54,000 nucleotides of DNA from Mesostigma viride (lineage: Eukaryota; Streptophyta; Mesostigmatophyceae; Mesostigmatales; Mesostigmataceae): contig RPFO01000584.1 of NCBI GenBank assembly GCA_009746045.1, forward strand, positions 653,471-707,470. The letters run 5' to 3'. The notes below the pieces were generated by a model. The model was not told the origin of the DNA and searched no databases. It saw only the letters and a program-made list of their open reading frames with translations. This document shows, piece by piece, positions 24,974-35,900 of this stretch. The translations under genes were made by a program, and so were the position numbers. How positions within the stretch are numbered: the stretch's first letter is position 1; each line of letters starts with the position of its first letter.

Positions 24974-25097
24974 ACCCGGTACCCGGGTACGGAATCCGGG
25001 TACCATGTGCCGGTACCACGGGTCGGGTACATCATGCCGGGTACGGTCCACATGGGGTACGGTCCATATAGTGACCCCCCCCCCCGGTAGGTACCTC
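24974..25097. repeat. Cluster of GGGTACC-type motifs
   Basis: Repeated CCGGGTAC, GGTACC and GGGTACGGTCC strings at irregular spacing, ending in a run of C at about 25075-25085. This is likely a degenerate minisatellite. Confidence 0.6.
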
Positions 25098-25141
25098 GGT
25101 TATAGTAAATTGGTCCTTAATACTGGGATGCACTACATCGC

Positions 25142-25721
25142 GTGCATGGGTGGCCAGCAGAACCAGAACTGGTTCCTCTATCTCCATACCGCTCTCCTCC
25201 GGGTGGTGTGTGCCATGGTTCGGTCGGTCTTTCCCCACTCCACCATGCATCAAGTGCGAGGACGCGGATGGGGCCGCCCTCTACTCACCCAACCACCGCC
25301 CCGACATTACCGTGCTTGACTATACGACGGGCAGGGTTGCCACCTGCTCATCGATGTCTCCGTGGCTCGGCCGCTCTCCGGTCGCCACATCCTCCGGGCG
25401 GCTGTGGATGCCGGCGCTGCTGCCGCTGTGCCGGCTGAGCGCGACAAGTTTGCCTCCTACGGCAATGTGGGGCCCCACCGGGTCATCCCCTTTGTCCTTG
25501 AGGAGTTCGGGGCCATGGGCCCCAAGACAGCGGAGTTTTTCCACGAGTGCTGCCAGCGCCGTGAAGACCACCTCGACCTCGAGGGTCAGACCGCCCCGTG
25601 GTCGGCCCGCACGTGGTCCTCGTATTGGCGGCAGCGCCTGTCACTCGCCCTAACTCGCACCGTGGCTGATGTGTTATTCCGCCGCACCCGGGCCGACTTT
25701 GTCGCGACCCATGCGGTCTAG
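25142..25721 (+). pseudogene. LINE2 3' fragment: reverse-transcriptase protein C-terminus with endonuclease-like motif
   Basis: The open reading, with one frameshift near 25330, gives CIKCEDADG, then HRPDITVLDYTTGR, then HLLIDVSVARPLSGRH, then a tail ending ADVLFRRTRADF and TAG at 25719-25721. The RPD-x-(D/E)V arrangement resembles the PD-(D/E)xK restriction-like endonuclease region at the C-terminus of some LINE proteins. The upstream RT is missing (5' truncation, typical of LINEs). The same C-terminus recurs at 19389-19650 and 51704-51882. The endonuclease assignment is tentative. Confidence 0.65.
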
Positions 25722-25860
25722 ATCCCTTAATTCCAGGCCTGCATGGTGGGCCGGCAGCGCTGTTGCTGCGTGTAGTTTTGTGATGTATAGTTAGTTGTAC
25801 CTTGTGGTGCTGGCGTGATCCTTGGATGTCCGTGTCAGATTACTATTAATTTCTTCAGGG
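25722..25860 (+). other. LINE2 3' UTR, continued at 51633-51700
   Basis: The 3' UTR of this LINE2 copy is cut by the full-length LINE inserted at 25875. It resumes after that LINE at 51633 and ends near AATATATATACG (about 51688-51700), the same terminal string as the next LINE2 copy. Confidence 0.6.
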
Positions 25861-26182
25861 TTATTCTCCCAGTTCAGGGTTATTCTCCCTCGCACATAAG
25901 TTCCCAAGGCGCGAAAATATGCCGAGCTATGGCTGCCGAGAATGCTCATAACTTTCGACTCAGGCCATGAAATTTAGTCGGGTTTGTTGCATTCGACTCG
26001 TCTTTTGACGACGAACATGCTGGCATAATTTCCGGCAGCTATCGTCCCCGATTTCGTACGTTCTCGACCTCGGCCTGCCCAGCAGATATCGCTATTTTCG
26101 ACTCGATATGGCGGCATTCTCTTCGTGAATAGCACGCCTGCGCCCCCGGCCCCGCCCAGCATTCGACATCTTCCCCGTAGCT

Positions 26183-27157
26183 ATGGAGACCGCTACGACC
26201 CCTGCCGCCCGAGAAACCCGCTCGCTGGAAGACGTTCTTGACGCAGCCAGCCCCCTCGTCGGCACCGCTCCCGCCGCTCCCAAGAAGCCGCGTACAACGG
26301 AAATCACTTCCATGGCCGCCGAGGCTACCCCCACGCCTGAAACTTCACCGCCCTCACCGTCTGATTTAACCAAATATACAAGCCTCGATCGCCTGCAACC
26401 GGCCAACATTGCGGCAATTTTCACCATGCCGGTCACCGACGTGCTGCAAATCCTCAAATCTCGCTACGCCGCCGACGCCCCCATCCGCCACCCCGAGACC
26501 GGCGCAGTTGAGGATGACCCCTCCGCGGAGTGGAAGCACTGGGGCGACGATCAGCTACGCACCTCCTGCCTCTTTACATGCTGCCCTGAACTCTGCAAAC
26601 CGCTGGCGACCATCGCGTCCGCATCCGACACCTCAGCCGATGCCGACACCCCTGCCGGCGCAGCCGACTCCACTGAGCTGCAGGCGCTCACCTCTGAGCT
26701 CAAGTCTGTGCAAGGTGCGCTCAAGTCTTTGGCTGCTAACTCTGCTGTCACCCAAGCCACATTGCTGGAATTAAAGGCGGCCATGGCCACCCCCCCCACC
26801 AAGCGGGTCACGTTCGCGGATGCGGCGGGGAAGAACCTGGATGCCATAGTCGCCCAGGCGGCTAAGTCGGCTGCCACCGCAGTCGCGTCACAGAATGTGG
26901 CTCAGCTCCGCCAACGCAATATCATTCTCAAGGATTTTGAGAAGGGCAAGCATGACACCGCACGCGCACTTACCGAGGCCTTGCGGGGACCCGCGTTCTT
27001 GGGGTTGCTGCAACTGCAGGATCACGTGACCATTGAGAGGGCCATTCGCCTGCCAGGCCCAGCTGGCCTGGTTTTGGTCACCATGGCCCACGTGAATGAC
27101 CAGAAACGGGTCATGGGCGCCCGTCGCCTGCTCAAGGGCAGCCCCATCAGCATGGAC
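26183..27157 (+). pseudogene. LINE ORF1, 5' part (interrupted by element B)
   Basis: The ATG at 26183 opens 325 codons before element B. An Ala/Pro/Thr-rich N-terminus, a likely coiled coil (about residues 165-215, LQALTSELKSVQGALKSLAA) and a C-terminal nucleic-acid-binding type region (RNIILKDFEKGK, then IRLPGPAGLVLVTM) fit a LINE ORF1 RNA-binding protein that coats element RNA. The frame ends at SPISMD on the GAC target duplication and continues in frame at 42083. Confidence 0.75.
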
Positions 27158-27186
27158 GGGTGGTTTTACCGGATTAGGATACATTT
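27158..27186 (+). repeat. Left TIR of element B
   Basis: Inverted copy of 42051-42079. GATACATTT/AAATGTATC words recur just inside both ends. Confidence 0.9.
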
Positions 27187-27646
27187 GCACGCCGGCTTCA
27201 AATGTATCCTAAATGCACCATTGGCAAACATGGTTTCTGGACATGGTCGATATCATTCATATGTTTGGCAAGCATGATATGATCATGCTTGCCAAAGATG
27301 TTGTCTCTTTTCATATTTCACACATATATTATCGGCCTCGGCGTGCCATGCTTCCACGTTTGTTGTCTCTTTTCATATATTGTAAATATGATCAATAAAA
27401 TTCCAAACATGACCATGTTGGAGACTTCAAGTGGAGCATCATGATTACTGTTTTCACTATTACGTAACCCATGGTTCATGTTAACATGGCATAATGAGCA
27501 ATCCTAATGACCCCATGACTAATGGTGAAGTTAATAAAGTTACATCGTGGCACGTCACTATAGCATCAAGTTGCATCATTGTGCATAAAGTAGTTTAGCA
27601 CTGAGTTGGCATGCCAACATCAGGTAGACTAAATAAATTAAAACCA
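27187..27646. other. Left subterminal region of element B
   Basis: No gene. It contains a perfect palindrome at 27264-27296 and two copies of TGTTGTCTCTTTTCATAT (about 27299 and 27360). This looks like regulatory or transposase-binding DNA. Confidence 0.5.
27264..27296. repeat. 33-bp palindrome near element B left end
   Basis: The arms TTTGGCAAGCATGAT and ATCATGCTTGCCAAA are perfect complements around ATG. Confidence 0.85.
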
Positions 27647-27659
27647 CACTAGGAACTCA

Positions 27660-27965
27660 GATTCTGAGAATTTTCTCAAAACCCTCAATTTTCTCACCTT
27701 TTGTGAGAATTTTTTGAGAAAATTGAGAAAAATCTCAATTTTTTTCCGCAGACGCTAGGCAAAAAATCTCACCAGGGTGAGATTTTGGTGAGAAAAAGGG
27801 GGTTTTGGTGAGATTGGGGTGAGAAAAAACCCTAAAGTGAGAAAAAAGGTGAGAATGGGTGAGAAAAAGTCCGAAAAATTGAGAAAATTGAGAAAATTGA
27901 GAAGTTTCTCACCAACACGAGAAAAATCACAAGTCAACGTGGTGAGAAATTTCTCACCAAGAGTG
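27660..27965. repeat. Left GTGAGAA array of element 1
   Basis: Tandem, imperfect copies of GGTGAGAAAAA and TTGAGAAAAT words. The right-end array is the same motif in inverse orientation. The element 2 array (43978-44290) is about 90 percent similar. Confidence 0.85.
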
Positions 27966-28137
27966 TAACACGAGAAAAATCATGAGCTTTATTTCATTAA
28001 GTCCTGAACGTGAAAAAAAACTCAACACCACTTTGATATGCATTATAGGGTGCACAAAGGTGCAATTAATATAGGGTTGTCATACAATATAAAACAGCAC
28101 ATCATTCCATAAACAATGCTGTCATGCCCAAATTAAA

Positions 28138-29080
28138 TCAATAGTCATCTTCTTCAGAACTGCTGTCCGAGGGGTTGCTTGCATCAACATCATCTTCTGA
28201 TGACATAGTGTCATCCCCACTAGTGTCGCAATAGTTCACAGCTTTACGCTGCCTTCCACTGGCCCTCTTTGCCATAGGGACCTCCTCAATTACAACGGTG
28301 GGCTGGCTAGGTCCAGCATCTGTGGGAGCACCACGCTTGCGGCTGCGCCCTCGAGCAGGTGCCTTGCCAGCGCGGCGCACCACGTCGCCATCACCTAGGT
28401 CTGCCGCTGCCACCTTCTTCTTCTTGGACCCCTTCTTCTTGCCTTTCTTCTTGCCACTAGGCGGTGGCGGTGGCATCGGCTCACCCTCCTCAATCACTTC
28501 AAACTGCGGCATGGTGGGGAAATCTGCTGCCACGCTGTGATACACATGGTTACTGAGGGCAGATTGCGCCTGATGTGCCATGCTCCATGGCAGTTTGGCA
28601 GGGATTACCACCATTTCGGGAGCATAGCATTCATCGACGACATACCCAACTGAGCTCACTGCACCTGGCAACACAAGGCACGACGACCTGGGGGCCTGTG
28701 CGCTGCTGATGACCACCAACCTCTCGTGGGGCAGGTGAGCGACATGAAGGCGATCAAAAAGCTCCACCTTCAACAACAGCTGCCATTCCCAGCCCCCTCG
28801 TGGGTACTCTAACCTGGCCTTCAGAATGTGTGTAATGAAACCAAAGTCTACACCGCCCGGGCCATGCACCGCAACTCCCGCATTCTTGTGCCGCTTTCCC
28901 TGGGATTGGTCCGCAGCCTCCGTGCGGTAGTTGAACCCGTGTATCCTGACTTTGTGGAAAGAATCCGCGTAGCGCTTCACGCCCCCACACGCCGCTACAA
29001 TGCCTTGCGGCACAAGCGGCGTCAGGTTTAATGATGCCCATGCAAGCACGTTGAACGTTGTGTCAGCACAGCGATCTCGC
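28138..29080 (-). CDS. 3' exon of a transposon protein in element 1
   Basis: The minus-strand exon is open from a likely splice acceptor (TTTGAATGCAG just upstream, 29081-29091) to TGA at 28138-28140, about 314 codons. The reading RDRCADTTFNVLAWASLNLT leads to a globular part (DFGFITHILKARLEYPRGGW, then WQLLLKVELFDRL, then LPHERLVVISSAQAP), a Pro-rich PMPPPPPSG stretch, a Lys-rich nuclear-localisation-like run (KKKGKKKGSKKKK) and an acidic tail (DSSSEEDDY). This looks like the C-terminus of a large transposon protein. I cannot name the family. The upstream exons are not in element 1 in recognisable form. Element 2 lacks this exon. Confidence 0.5.
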
Positions 29081-29362
29081 CTGCATTCAAACAAACGCAC
29101 ACCGATAACCCAGCAAAGAGTATTATTATTGCAAGTATTGGTTATTAAAAAAAATAGAACAGATACAACACAGGACGCTTTTACTGGCGGCAAGATCATG
29201 GCACCCGGATGGGTAAAACCAAACAAACTAGATATTAATTACTAGGGCTGGCTTTGTGACAGTAAAACATGATTGCATGGCTAATCCCAAGGCGCCTTTC
29301 AATAGGACTGAATTAAAAAAACCAAAGCAGACGGCGTAAGTAGCATTTGCAAAAAACAAGGC

Positions 29363-29470
29363 TCACCAGTAGGCCTCGTCGCCATTCGCAGGGTCGCTGT
29401 AATCAGCCTTGGGAAGGGCATCTTCTACCAGCAAATCCCTTGCCGCGTTGTGTCAGCACAGCGATCCCCC
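29363..29470 (-). other. Possible alternative 3' exon with the same acceptor module
   Basis: TTTGGATGCAG precedes GGGGGATCGCTGTGCTGACA, nearly the same sequence that starts the exon at 29080. Downstream, a different short frame ends at TGA at 29363-29365 (DYSDPANGDEAYW). The frame through the module itself has stops, so exon status is doubtful. Confidence 0.3.
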
Positions 29471-29514
29471 CTGCATCCAAACAAAGGCACACCGATAACC
29501 AAGCAAAGAGTATG

Positions 29515-29613
29515 CAAATGTGTAGCCTTGTTCATTGAAATTATGGCTGGCTTACGCAAAGAGCGACTGTAAGATGACCTATACAGTGGGGCCGGAAACA
29601 GCTTGCTTGATCA
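29515..29613 (+). repeat. Inverted exon duplication, left copy (element 1)
   Basis: Complementary to 30365-30462 over about 98 bp at roughly 85 percent identity. Both copies read MTYTVGPETACLI in one frame, on opposite strands. Confidence 0.8.
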
Positions 29614-29904
29614 GGGCGTGTTTTTCGAGCTTCACTGGCCGGGAGTGTCTAGTGGTGAGAACCATTGCTGCGATCGCTTTCCCACCATTTACGAGGAAAT
29701 ACCCGCAAATGAAAAACCACTGAAACGGTCTAGCTAGTCAGTCATTACATTAGCCACATGCCATCATGCATGTTTCCAAACGTCCAGGAACTGCACACGG
29801 TGCAAATGCCATTTGCAGTGCAAAAATCCAGAGGACACGACCTCATTGCTTCATATTTGTATGCAGAAGACTAAAAAAGTAACATGCATTAATGGCCCGC
29901 ATGC

Positions 29905-29999
29905 ATAAAGGGCCTGAATTCTGATGCGGGCCCAACGGCAGCACCGCCAAAGCAGATAAGGGCCCGCAGTCTGATGCGGGCCCCACGGCACCACCGCCA
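29905..29999. repeat. 50-bp tandem duplication in element 1
   Basis: Two copies of GGGCC, CTGATGCGGGCCC and ACCGCCA-AGCAG. Also present in element 2 at about 47066-47160. Confidence 0.75.
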
Positions 30000-30009
30000 T
30001 AGCAGAGCT

Positions 30010-30462
30010 CGAAGGTCGTGGTGCGCGTGAAACGTACGTATGCCCTTTGTCGGTAGGTGCCGTTGGGGTCAAATTGGGTGCCGCCAAAATCGGGCCGACG
30101 CGTCAATAGACTGAGGCCGTCGATGAGAGCCATCATGCGGCTTGGGGAACTTCAGCTAAGTTAACTTAACGCAAACCACTGGTCGCCCGCGTCGGGAACC
30201 GGCCCAACGGCTCTCCCGCAACAGAAAATTACGCGGCATACTGCATAAGTCGTCGGATTGTTACATTTCGACGGTCAAGATTTCATGATGAGGTTTGCGT
30301 TCAATTTGCCGCAGTTTGCCGCCCAGAGAAAGTAGTTGTTGGACTCGTTGCCCACGATGAAACACAATCAAGCAAGCCGTTTCCGGCCCCACCGTGTAGG
30401 TCATGTAGTCGCTCTTCACGTCAGCCAGCCGTAATTTCAATGCACAAGGCTACACATTTCCA
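30010..30462 (-). CDS. Candidate minus-strand exons shared by elements 1 and 2
   Basis: Two open minus-strand blocks look coding. One, from about 30440 to 30270, reads KLRLADVKSDYMTYTVGPET and then VFHRGQRVQQLLSLGGKLRQ. The other, from 30136 to about 30000, reads MMALIDGLSLLTRRPDFGGT and then FTRTTTFELCYGG before a GTGGTG that could be a donor. Element 2 has the same blocks with a 4-bp insertion near 47200 that breaks the second. The family is not recognised. They may be internal exons of the element's own gene, whose 3' exon could be 28138-29080. Confidence 0.35.
30365..30462 (-). repeat. Inverted exon duplication, right copy (element 1)
   Basis: Partner of 29515-29613. A transcript through both could form a stem of about 98 bp with a loop of about 750 nt. 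Confidence 0.8.
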
Positions 30463-30547
30463 TCTCCATTCATATTCATAATCCTGCACGACTCGAAAAC
30501 GCGGACAAGATAACGGCAGGCTCGAGCTACCATGGTCCGGATTCTCC

Positions 30548-30581
30548 CGATTTCTGGCCTGCGCTGGTTGTCTCCTTGATA
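30548..30581 (-). repeat. Short dispersed motif, copy in element 1
   Basis: Minus strand TATCAAGGAGACAACCAGCG followed by CAGGCCAGAAATCG. Identical in element 2 at 47735-47768. Confidence 0.75.
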
Positions 30582-31393
30582 TTGGCAACTCTCTCCGGTA
30601 AGAGATTTTCCGCAGTTTGGCTGTTTCGAAACGTTAATTAAGTGAGATGCCTTCGGATCAGGAGACTCACACAGCCGCGAAATCATGCCAAAGGTCATAT
30701 GTTCGATCCCTTGCTGGTAGCTTCTGAGCTTTCTTATTTTCTGTGTTCCGCGGAATCTCAGATTTGGGCCGCTAGCGTTTTCACGTTTGTTGCTTTCTGA
30801 TCCGACGACAACGTTGTGCCTTGCTCGTGTGACATCTGGCGCATGGTGTGATTCATGTGTATGGTGCTGCCTTGCCACATGGGGCTGCTTTGCCATAAGA
30901 GTGAGTGTTGGGTTCTACACATTTGCTGCATGGACCGTTAGGTGCTGGTGAGCTCTTCCTTGTAGAATGGTGATGTCTATGTCAAGGATCTGATGTCTTT
31001 TTTGTCTCTTGCACTGCTTTCATTTTAGGGGGAATTATAGGTGTCATTATTTTGGCATTTGAAGGTATAGATGTTTATCTGCAAGGGCCTGTTTTTTTTC
31101 CCCCGGCCTCTTGCATGCATGGATGTGTAGAATTGTATGTTGATGGAATTATGATTTGCCATACACATTTGCTGCATGGATTTTTAGGTGGTGCTGAGCT
31201 CAAGATCCTTGTAGAACGCTTACATCTATGTCAAGGATCTGATTTCTTTTCCTCTTGCGTATATTGTGTCGGTTTGCTTTATTTCTTGCAGGGACCACGA
31301 GAGTAAAATGCAAGCGGTTCCACTTTCAAGTCAGCATGTGACGCCCTGTCGACCGGCCCGCTTTTTAGCTAGCTACCATATAGTATTTGATGA

Positions 31394-31545
31394 TAGGCAT
31401 TGAATGCGAAAGATGTCATAACGCCATAACAGACTGTGTTGAACAGGCATTGAATGCCGAAGATGTCATAACGCCATAACAGACTGTGTTGAAAAGGCAT
31501 ATTTGAATGCCGAAGATGTACATAACGCCATAACAGTGTTGAATA
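31394..31545. repeat. 56-bp tandem repeat, three copies (element 1)
   Basis: Units carry GGCATTGAATGCCGAAGATG and ATAACGCCATAACAGACTGT. Counterpart in element 2 at about 48332-48482. Confidence 0.8.
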
Positions 31546-31711
31546 GTTGAATCAACGGGTTCTTGCAGCTGTAAACATTAAAATTATTCAAACATTTAAT
31601 GAAAAAATCATTATTGTTCGTGCTGTTTTGAACAGCGGTTGTTACTGGCACTGCATGCATGTGTCTGCTGCCAGCATATTGCATTATGGGTGTGTTTTTC
31701 AGCGCTGTGTT

Positions 31712-32035
31712 TTCTCACTTTTCTCACTTTTCTCACGTCCTGTTTTTCTCACTTTTCTCACTTTTCTCACGTCCTGATTTTCTCACTTTTCTCACGTTTC
31801 ACACCTCCCGTTTTTCTCACTTATCTCATGTCCTGTTTTTTGAGATTTTTCTCACGTTTTTCCCCTTTTTTCACCTTTTTGGGGCAATCTCACCCGGGTG
31901 AGAAACGTGTTTTCTCACCCATTCTCACCCCATTCTCACCCTTTTTTCTCACCTTTCTCACCCATTCTCACCCATTTCTCACCCTTTTTCTCACCTTTCT
32001 CACCCTTTTTCTCACAATTTCTCACCCATTCTCAA
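31712..32035. repeat. Right TTCTCACC array of element 1
   Basis: Dense TTTCTCACTTTTCTCAC and CCATTCTCACC words, the inverse of the left array. Confidence 0.85.
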
Positions 32036-32053
32036 AGCCGAGTTCCTAGTGCA

Positions 32054-32854
32054 GAATTGATCAACAACCCAGTATCCAAATACAGTATCCATATATATGC
32101 AGGTCGTTTTTATATTTTCGTAATTATATTTTTAATATATATGCAGGTCGTACTACAGGTACAGCCACGGCTGCCACGCGGCTTCTGCAGCGAGCTCTTT
32201 CTCCTAGACAATTGCTCTACTGGTCCCTACAGGTCGGTCGACTTGGACCATGATGTGTCAAGAACAGTTAATTGATTGACTTAAACAAGATGTTTGTCTA
32301 CATGCAGCTGTCTGCACCTAACTAACGCGAAACCGCGTGCTACCAAATATAGGGGGAAATGCATGAGTAACACATGTCAACGCACAACCGGTGGAAATCA
32401 CGCGATACCAACCGCGGCAACAGTGGTGTGAACATAGCGGGCACTGACATGCAACAAAGCACCAGCAACGGCATCAGTAGCCAATTGTAGTAGCGGAACA
32501 ATAGCCACTACATCAATGCAACAACACATCAGCCCAGCAACACAGCAGCACCATGACCGTAGCACAGCAGCAGCACAACTGTAGCTCAGCAGCACGGCCG
32601 CAATGCAGCAGTGCATCAACACAGCAGCACGGCAGCAGCACGACAGCAATACATCAGCGGCACGGCAGCAATGCAGCAACACATCAGCACAACAGCACAA
32701 CAGCAGCACGGCCGCAATGCAGCAGTGCATCAACACAGCAGCACGGCAGCAGCACGACAGCAATACATCAGCGGCACGGCAGCAATGCAGCAACACATCA
32801 GCACAACAGCACAACAGCAGCACGGCAGCAATGCAGCAACAGTAGCATGGCAGC

Positions 32855-32905
<51 letters not shown>

Positions 32906-32941
32906 CATGAGCAGCTCAATGACAACAACGCTGCTCGCGCT
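32054..32941. other. Element B left side: AT-rich spacer and CAG-rich repeats
   Basis: ATATATATGCAGGTCG occurs twice (about 32091 and 32137). From 32553 to 32905 there is CAG/CAA-rich DNA with a unit of about 120 bp duplicated (32588-32825), ending in a pure (CAG)n run (about 32858-32903). It follows the stop of the minus-strand gene, so it is probably 3' UTR or spacer. Poly-Gln/Ser/Ala frames here are artefacts. Confidence 0.6.
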
Positions 32942-35900
32942 TCAGCAGTCGTCGTCGTCGTCGTCATCGTCATCGGCAAGGATGAGCGCTCGCTTCCGAC
33001 GCCGGGAGGCGCCTGCGTTGTTGTTCTCCGCCACATCGTCGCTGGGTGGAACCATCTCGCGCAATCGAGCCTCGGCCAGGGTGATATCCGGCGCTTGCAA
33101 CGCAGGGACGACCACACCGGGCACCCGCAGATCTGTGCCTCCAGCTCGTGGAGAGGCACGCAAGAAACCGCGTCCTCCTCCCAACGGGCACCCCAGTACA
33201 TGGCTACCATGTCGTTTTGCGTGTCGACAACAGCGACACGACCATGGTACCTGCCGTCCCGGCTTTCGGTGCGACCGTCCGCAGATGTCACACGCTCCGA
33301 CGCCCAATGACACACGACTTGCCCTACGAGGTTGCGGCTGCCACTCTTGACCTGCAGCGTTATGTCTTCCCAGCATGCCTTCGCCATGCCAACGATGCCC
33401 TTCGAGCATTCAGCATCTTGCCACTTCACGACCGGGTGTTCCGCGTCATCGGGCACCTCCTTCATGCAGCGCCTTTAGGCACTCCTTGGTGAGCTTTTTG
33501 TTCGCACCCAAGGAGACTGCATGGGGCGGCTGACCTCGCTTGCCCACCACTTGTGTCAAGACGAGGTCTGACGCGGTGATGATCACCGTGTGCGCCGCAG
33601 TGGTTGGCGGATGGGGCCATTGCGCAATGTCTGGGTTCCACGGGTGCCATGTGTCATGCACGCAAATGCTTAGCGCGGTATACAAAGAGCTCAATAGAAG
33701 GTTGGCCGCCATCCAGTCCTTCGCAACCACCTCCTTGATGATGCCAAAGAGGACTGGAGTCCACGTGAGCTTCGAGTTGCAGAGAATACCAGCTGAAGGG
33801 TGCCAGTATAGAACAGCGGAGCCTTTCTCAACGCCTTGCATGCGCTTCAAGTAAGCGACCTTGGCTGCCATGGCCCTGTCTTCTGCCGCCCATTCCTGCT
33901 GTGTGTGGCCATCATGACGAACTCGGTCTAGGTCAGCGGGGTGACGCGCACCGCCTCTGCGTCGACCAACGCCATGAAGTGCTCTTCTTGCGTCGGTGGT
34001 GGTTCAGGCGCTGCATCGTGCTCACGCAGGGCGGAGATGTCCGCGCGAGATGGCCACGGCAAAGGGCGCCACTCCTCAGGCACCTCCTTTTGCGAAAAAG
34101 GCCTCGTTTGGCTTGATGGTGTCGGGCGGAAAGTACCACTGCCAGATGCCATGGGGCAACTTCTCGACCCTTGTTTTGATCGACTCCAGCTCCTTCCCCA
34201 GAAACTCCATGTTCAATGGTGCGAAGGCTGGGGTGTCCTGCAACATCGGAATGCGGTCTGGATCCACAAGTCGGACGCCAAACAGCGGCCGCCCCTCCGC
34301 ATCAAACTTGTAAGGCTGCATGTGTCATCGCCTTCCCGCACCGCGGCGCGCCTTCCTGTCGAGTCCCCGCGGGCTGCCACGGCGTCTTTTGGGACTCCGT
34401 GGTCCGGTAGGACAACCAGGTCTCTGCGTTGCCCTGTACTTGGAAGAAGACGGCGTGGTGCACCTTCATTGAGCGACCGCCTTTTACAGGCACCGGCTGT
34501 GCCGCTCCGCCGCCCGCCGGCTGCGCCGCCTGCCCGCCGCGCGCCGGCTGCCCCACCCCGTAGCCCGTCGACAGCCCCGCCCCACCGCGCCGGTGTCGGC
34601 TGTGACACCCCGCCGCGCACCGGCTGGCCCGCCCCGCCGCCCGTCGACTGCCCCGCCCCGCCGCCCGTCGACAGCCCCGCCCCGCCGCATGCCAGCTGTG
34701 CCGGCCCGCCGCCCACGCGCGCCGGCAGCGCCGCTGGCCCCCGCGCGCCGACGGCCCTGCCCCGCCGCCCGTCGACTGCCCCGCCCCGCCGCCCGTCGAC
34801 AGCCCCGCCCCGCCGCATGCCAGCTGTGCCGGCCCGCCGCCCACGCGCGCCGGCAGCGCCGCTGGCCCCCCGCGCGCCGACGGCCCTGCCCCGCCGCCCG
34901 TCGACTGCCCCGCCCCGCCGCCCGTCGACAGCCCCGCCCCGCCGCCCACGCGCGCCGGCAGCGCCGCTGGCCCCCGCGCGCCGACGGCCCTGCCCCGCCG
35001 CCCGTCGACTGCCCCGCCCCGCCGCCCGTCGACAGCCCCGCCCCGCCGCCCACGCGCGCCGGCAGCGCCGCTGGCCCCCTGCACGCCGACGGCCCTGCCC
35101 CGCCGCCCGTCGACAGCCCCGCCCCGCCGCCCGTCGACAGCCCCGCCCCGCCGCCCACGCGCGCCGGCAGCGCCGCTGGCCCCCCGCACGCCGACGGCCC
35201 TGCCCCGCCGCCCGTCGACTGCCCCGCCCCGCCGCCCGTCGACAGCCCCGCCCCGCCGCCCACGCGCGCCGGCAGCGCCGCTGGCCCCCGCGCGCCGACG
35301 GCCCTGCCCCGCCGCCCGTCGACTGCCCCGCCCCGCCGCCCGTCGACAGCCCCGCCCCGCCGCCCACGCGCGCCGGCAGCGCCGCTGGCCCCCTGCACGC
35401 CGACGGCCCTGCCCCGCCGCCCGTCGACAGCCCCGCCCCGCCGCCCGTCGACAGCCCCGCCCCGCCGCCCACGCGCGCCGGCAGCGCCGCTGGCCCCCCG
35501 CGCGCCGACGGCCCTGCCCCGCCGCCCGTCGACTGCCCCGCCCTGCCGCCCGTCGATAGCCCCGCCCCGCCGCATGCCGGCTGCGCCGCCGCTGCCACCT
35601 CGCTGCACGCTGGCTGCGCCACCTCGCCGCCCGCCGACGGCGCCGCCCCGCCGCGCACCGGCAGCGCCGCCCCGCTGCCCGCCGACTGCCCCGCCCCGCC
35701 GCGCACCGGCAGCGCCGCCCCGCTGCCCGCCGACTGCCCCGCCCCGCCGCGCACCGGCTGCCCCGCCCCGCCGCCCGTCGACTGCCCCGCCCCGCCGCAT
35801 GCCAGCTGCGCCGGCCCGCCGCCCGCGCGCGCCGGCTGCGCCACTGGCCCGCCGCCCGTCGACAGTAACGCCCCACCGCCCGCCGACTGCCCCGCCCCGC

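Larger units (their letters stand above)
27647..32051. mobile_element. Element 1: CACTA-like transposon, 4.4 kb
   Basis: The ends are CACTAGGAACTC and GAGTTCCTAGTG. A 2-bp target duplication CA lies at 27645-27646 and 32052-32053. Inside each end is an array of GTGAGAAAAA/TTCTCACC motifs (about 27660-27965 and 31712-32035), the type of subterminal array that CACTA/EnSpm transposases bind. It carries a minus-strand exon (28138-29080) and candidate exons shared with element 2. The right half (29444-32051) is nearly identical to 46612-48971. It is nested in element B. Confidence 0.85.

Noticed and set aside
30701-30710. tRNA or tRNA-derived SINE (GTTCGATCCC B-box-like string)
   Set aside because: The flanking bases do not pair into a T-stem, and no A box or cloverleaf could be drawn.
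30450-30896. 148-codon minus-strand ORF identical in elements 1 and 2 as a real gene
   Set aside because: Identity reflects recent element duplication. It runs through the short dispersed motif and has no recognisable domain.
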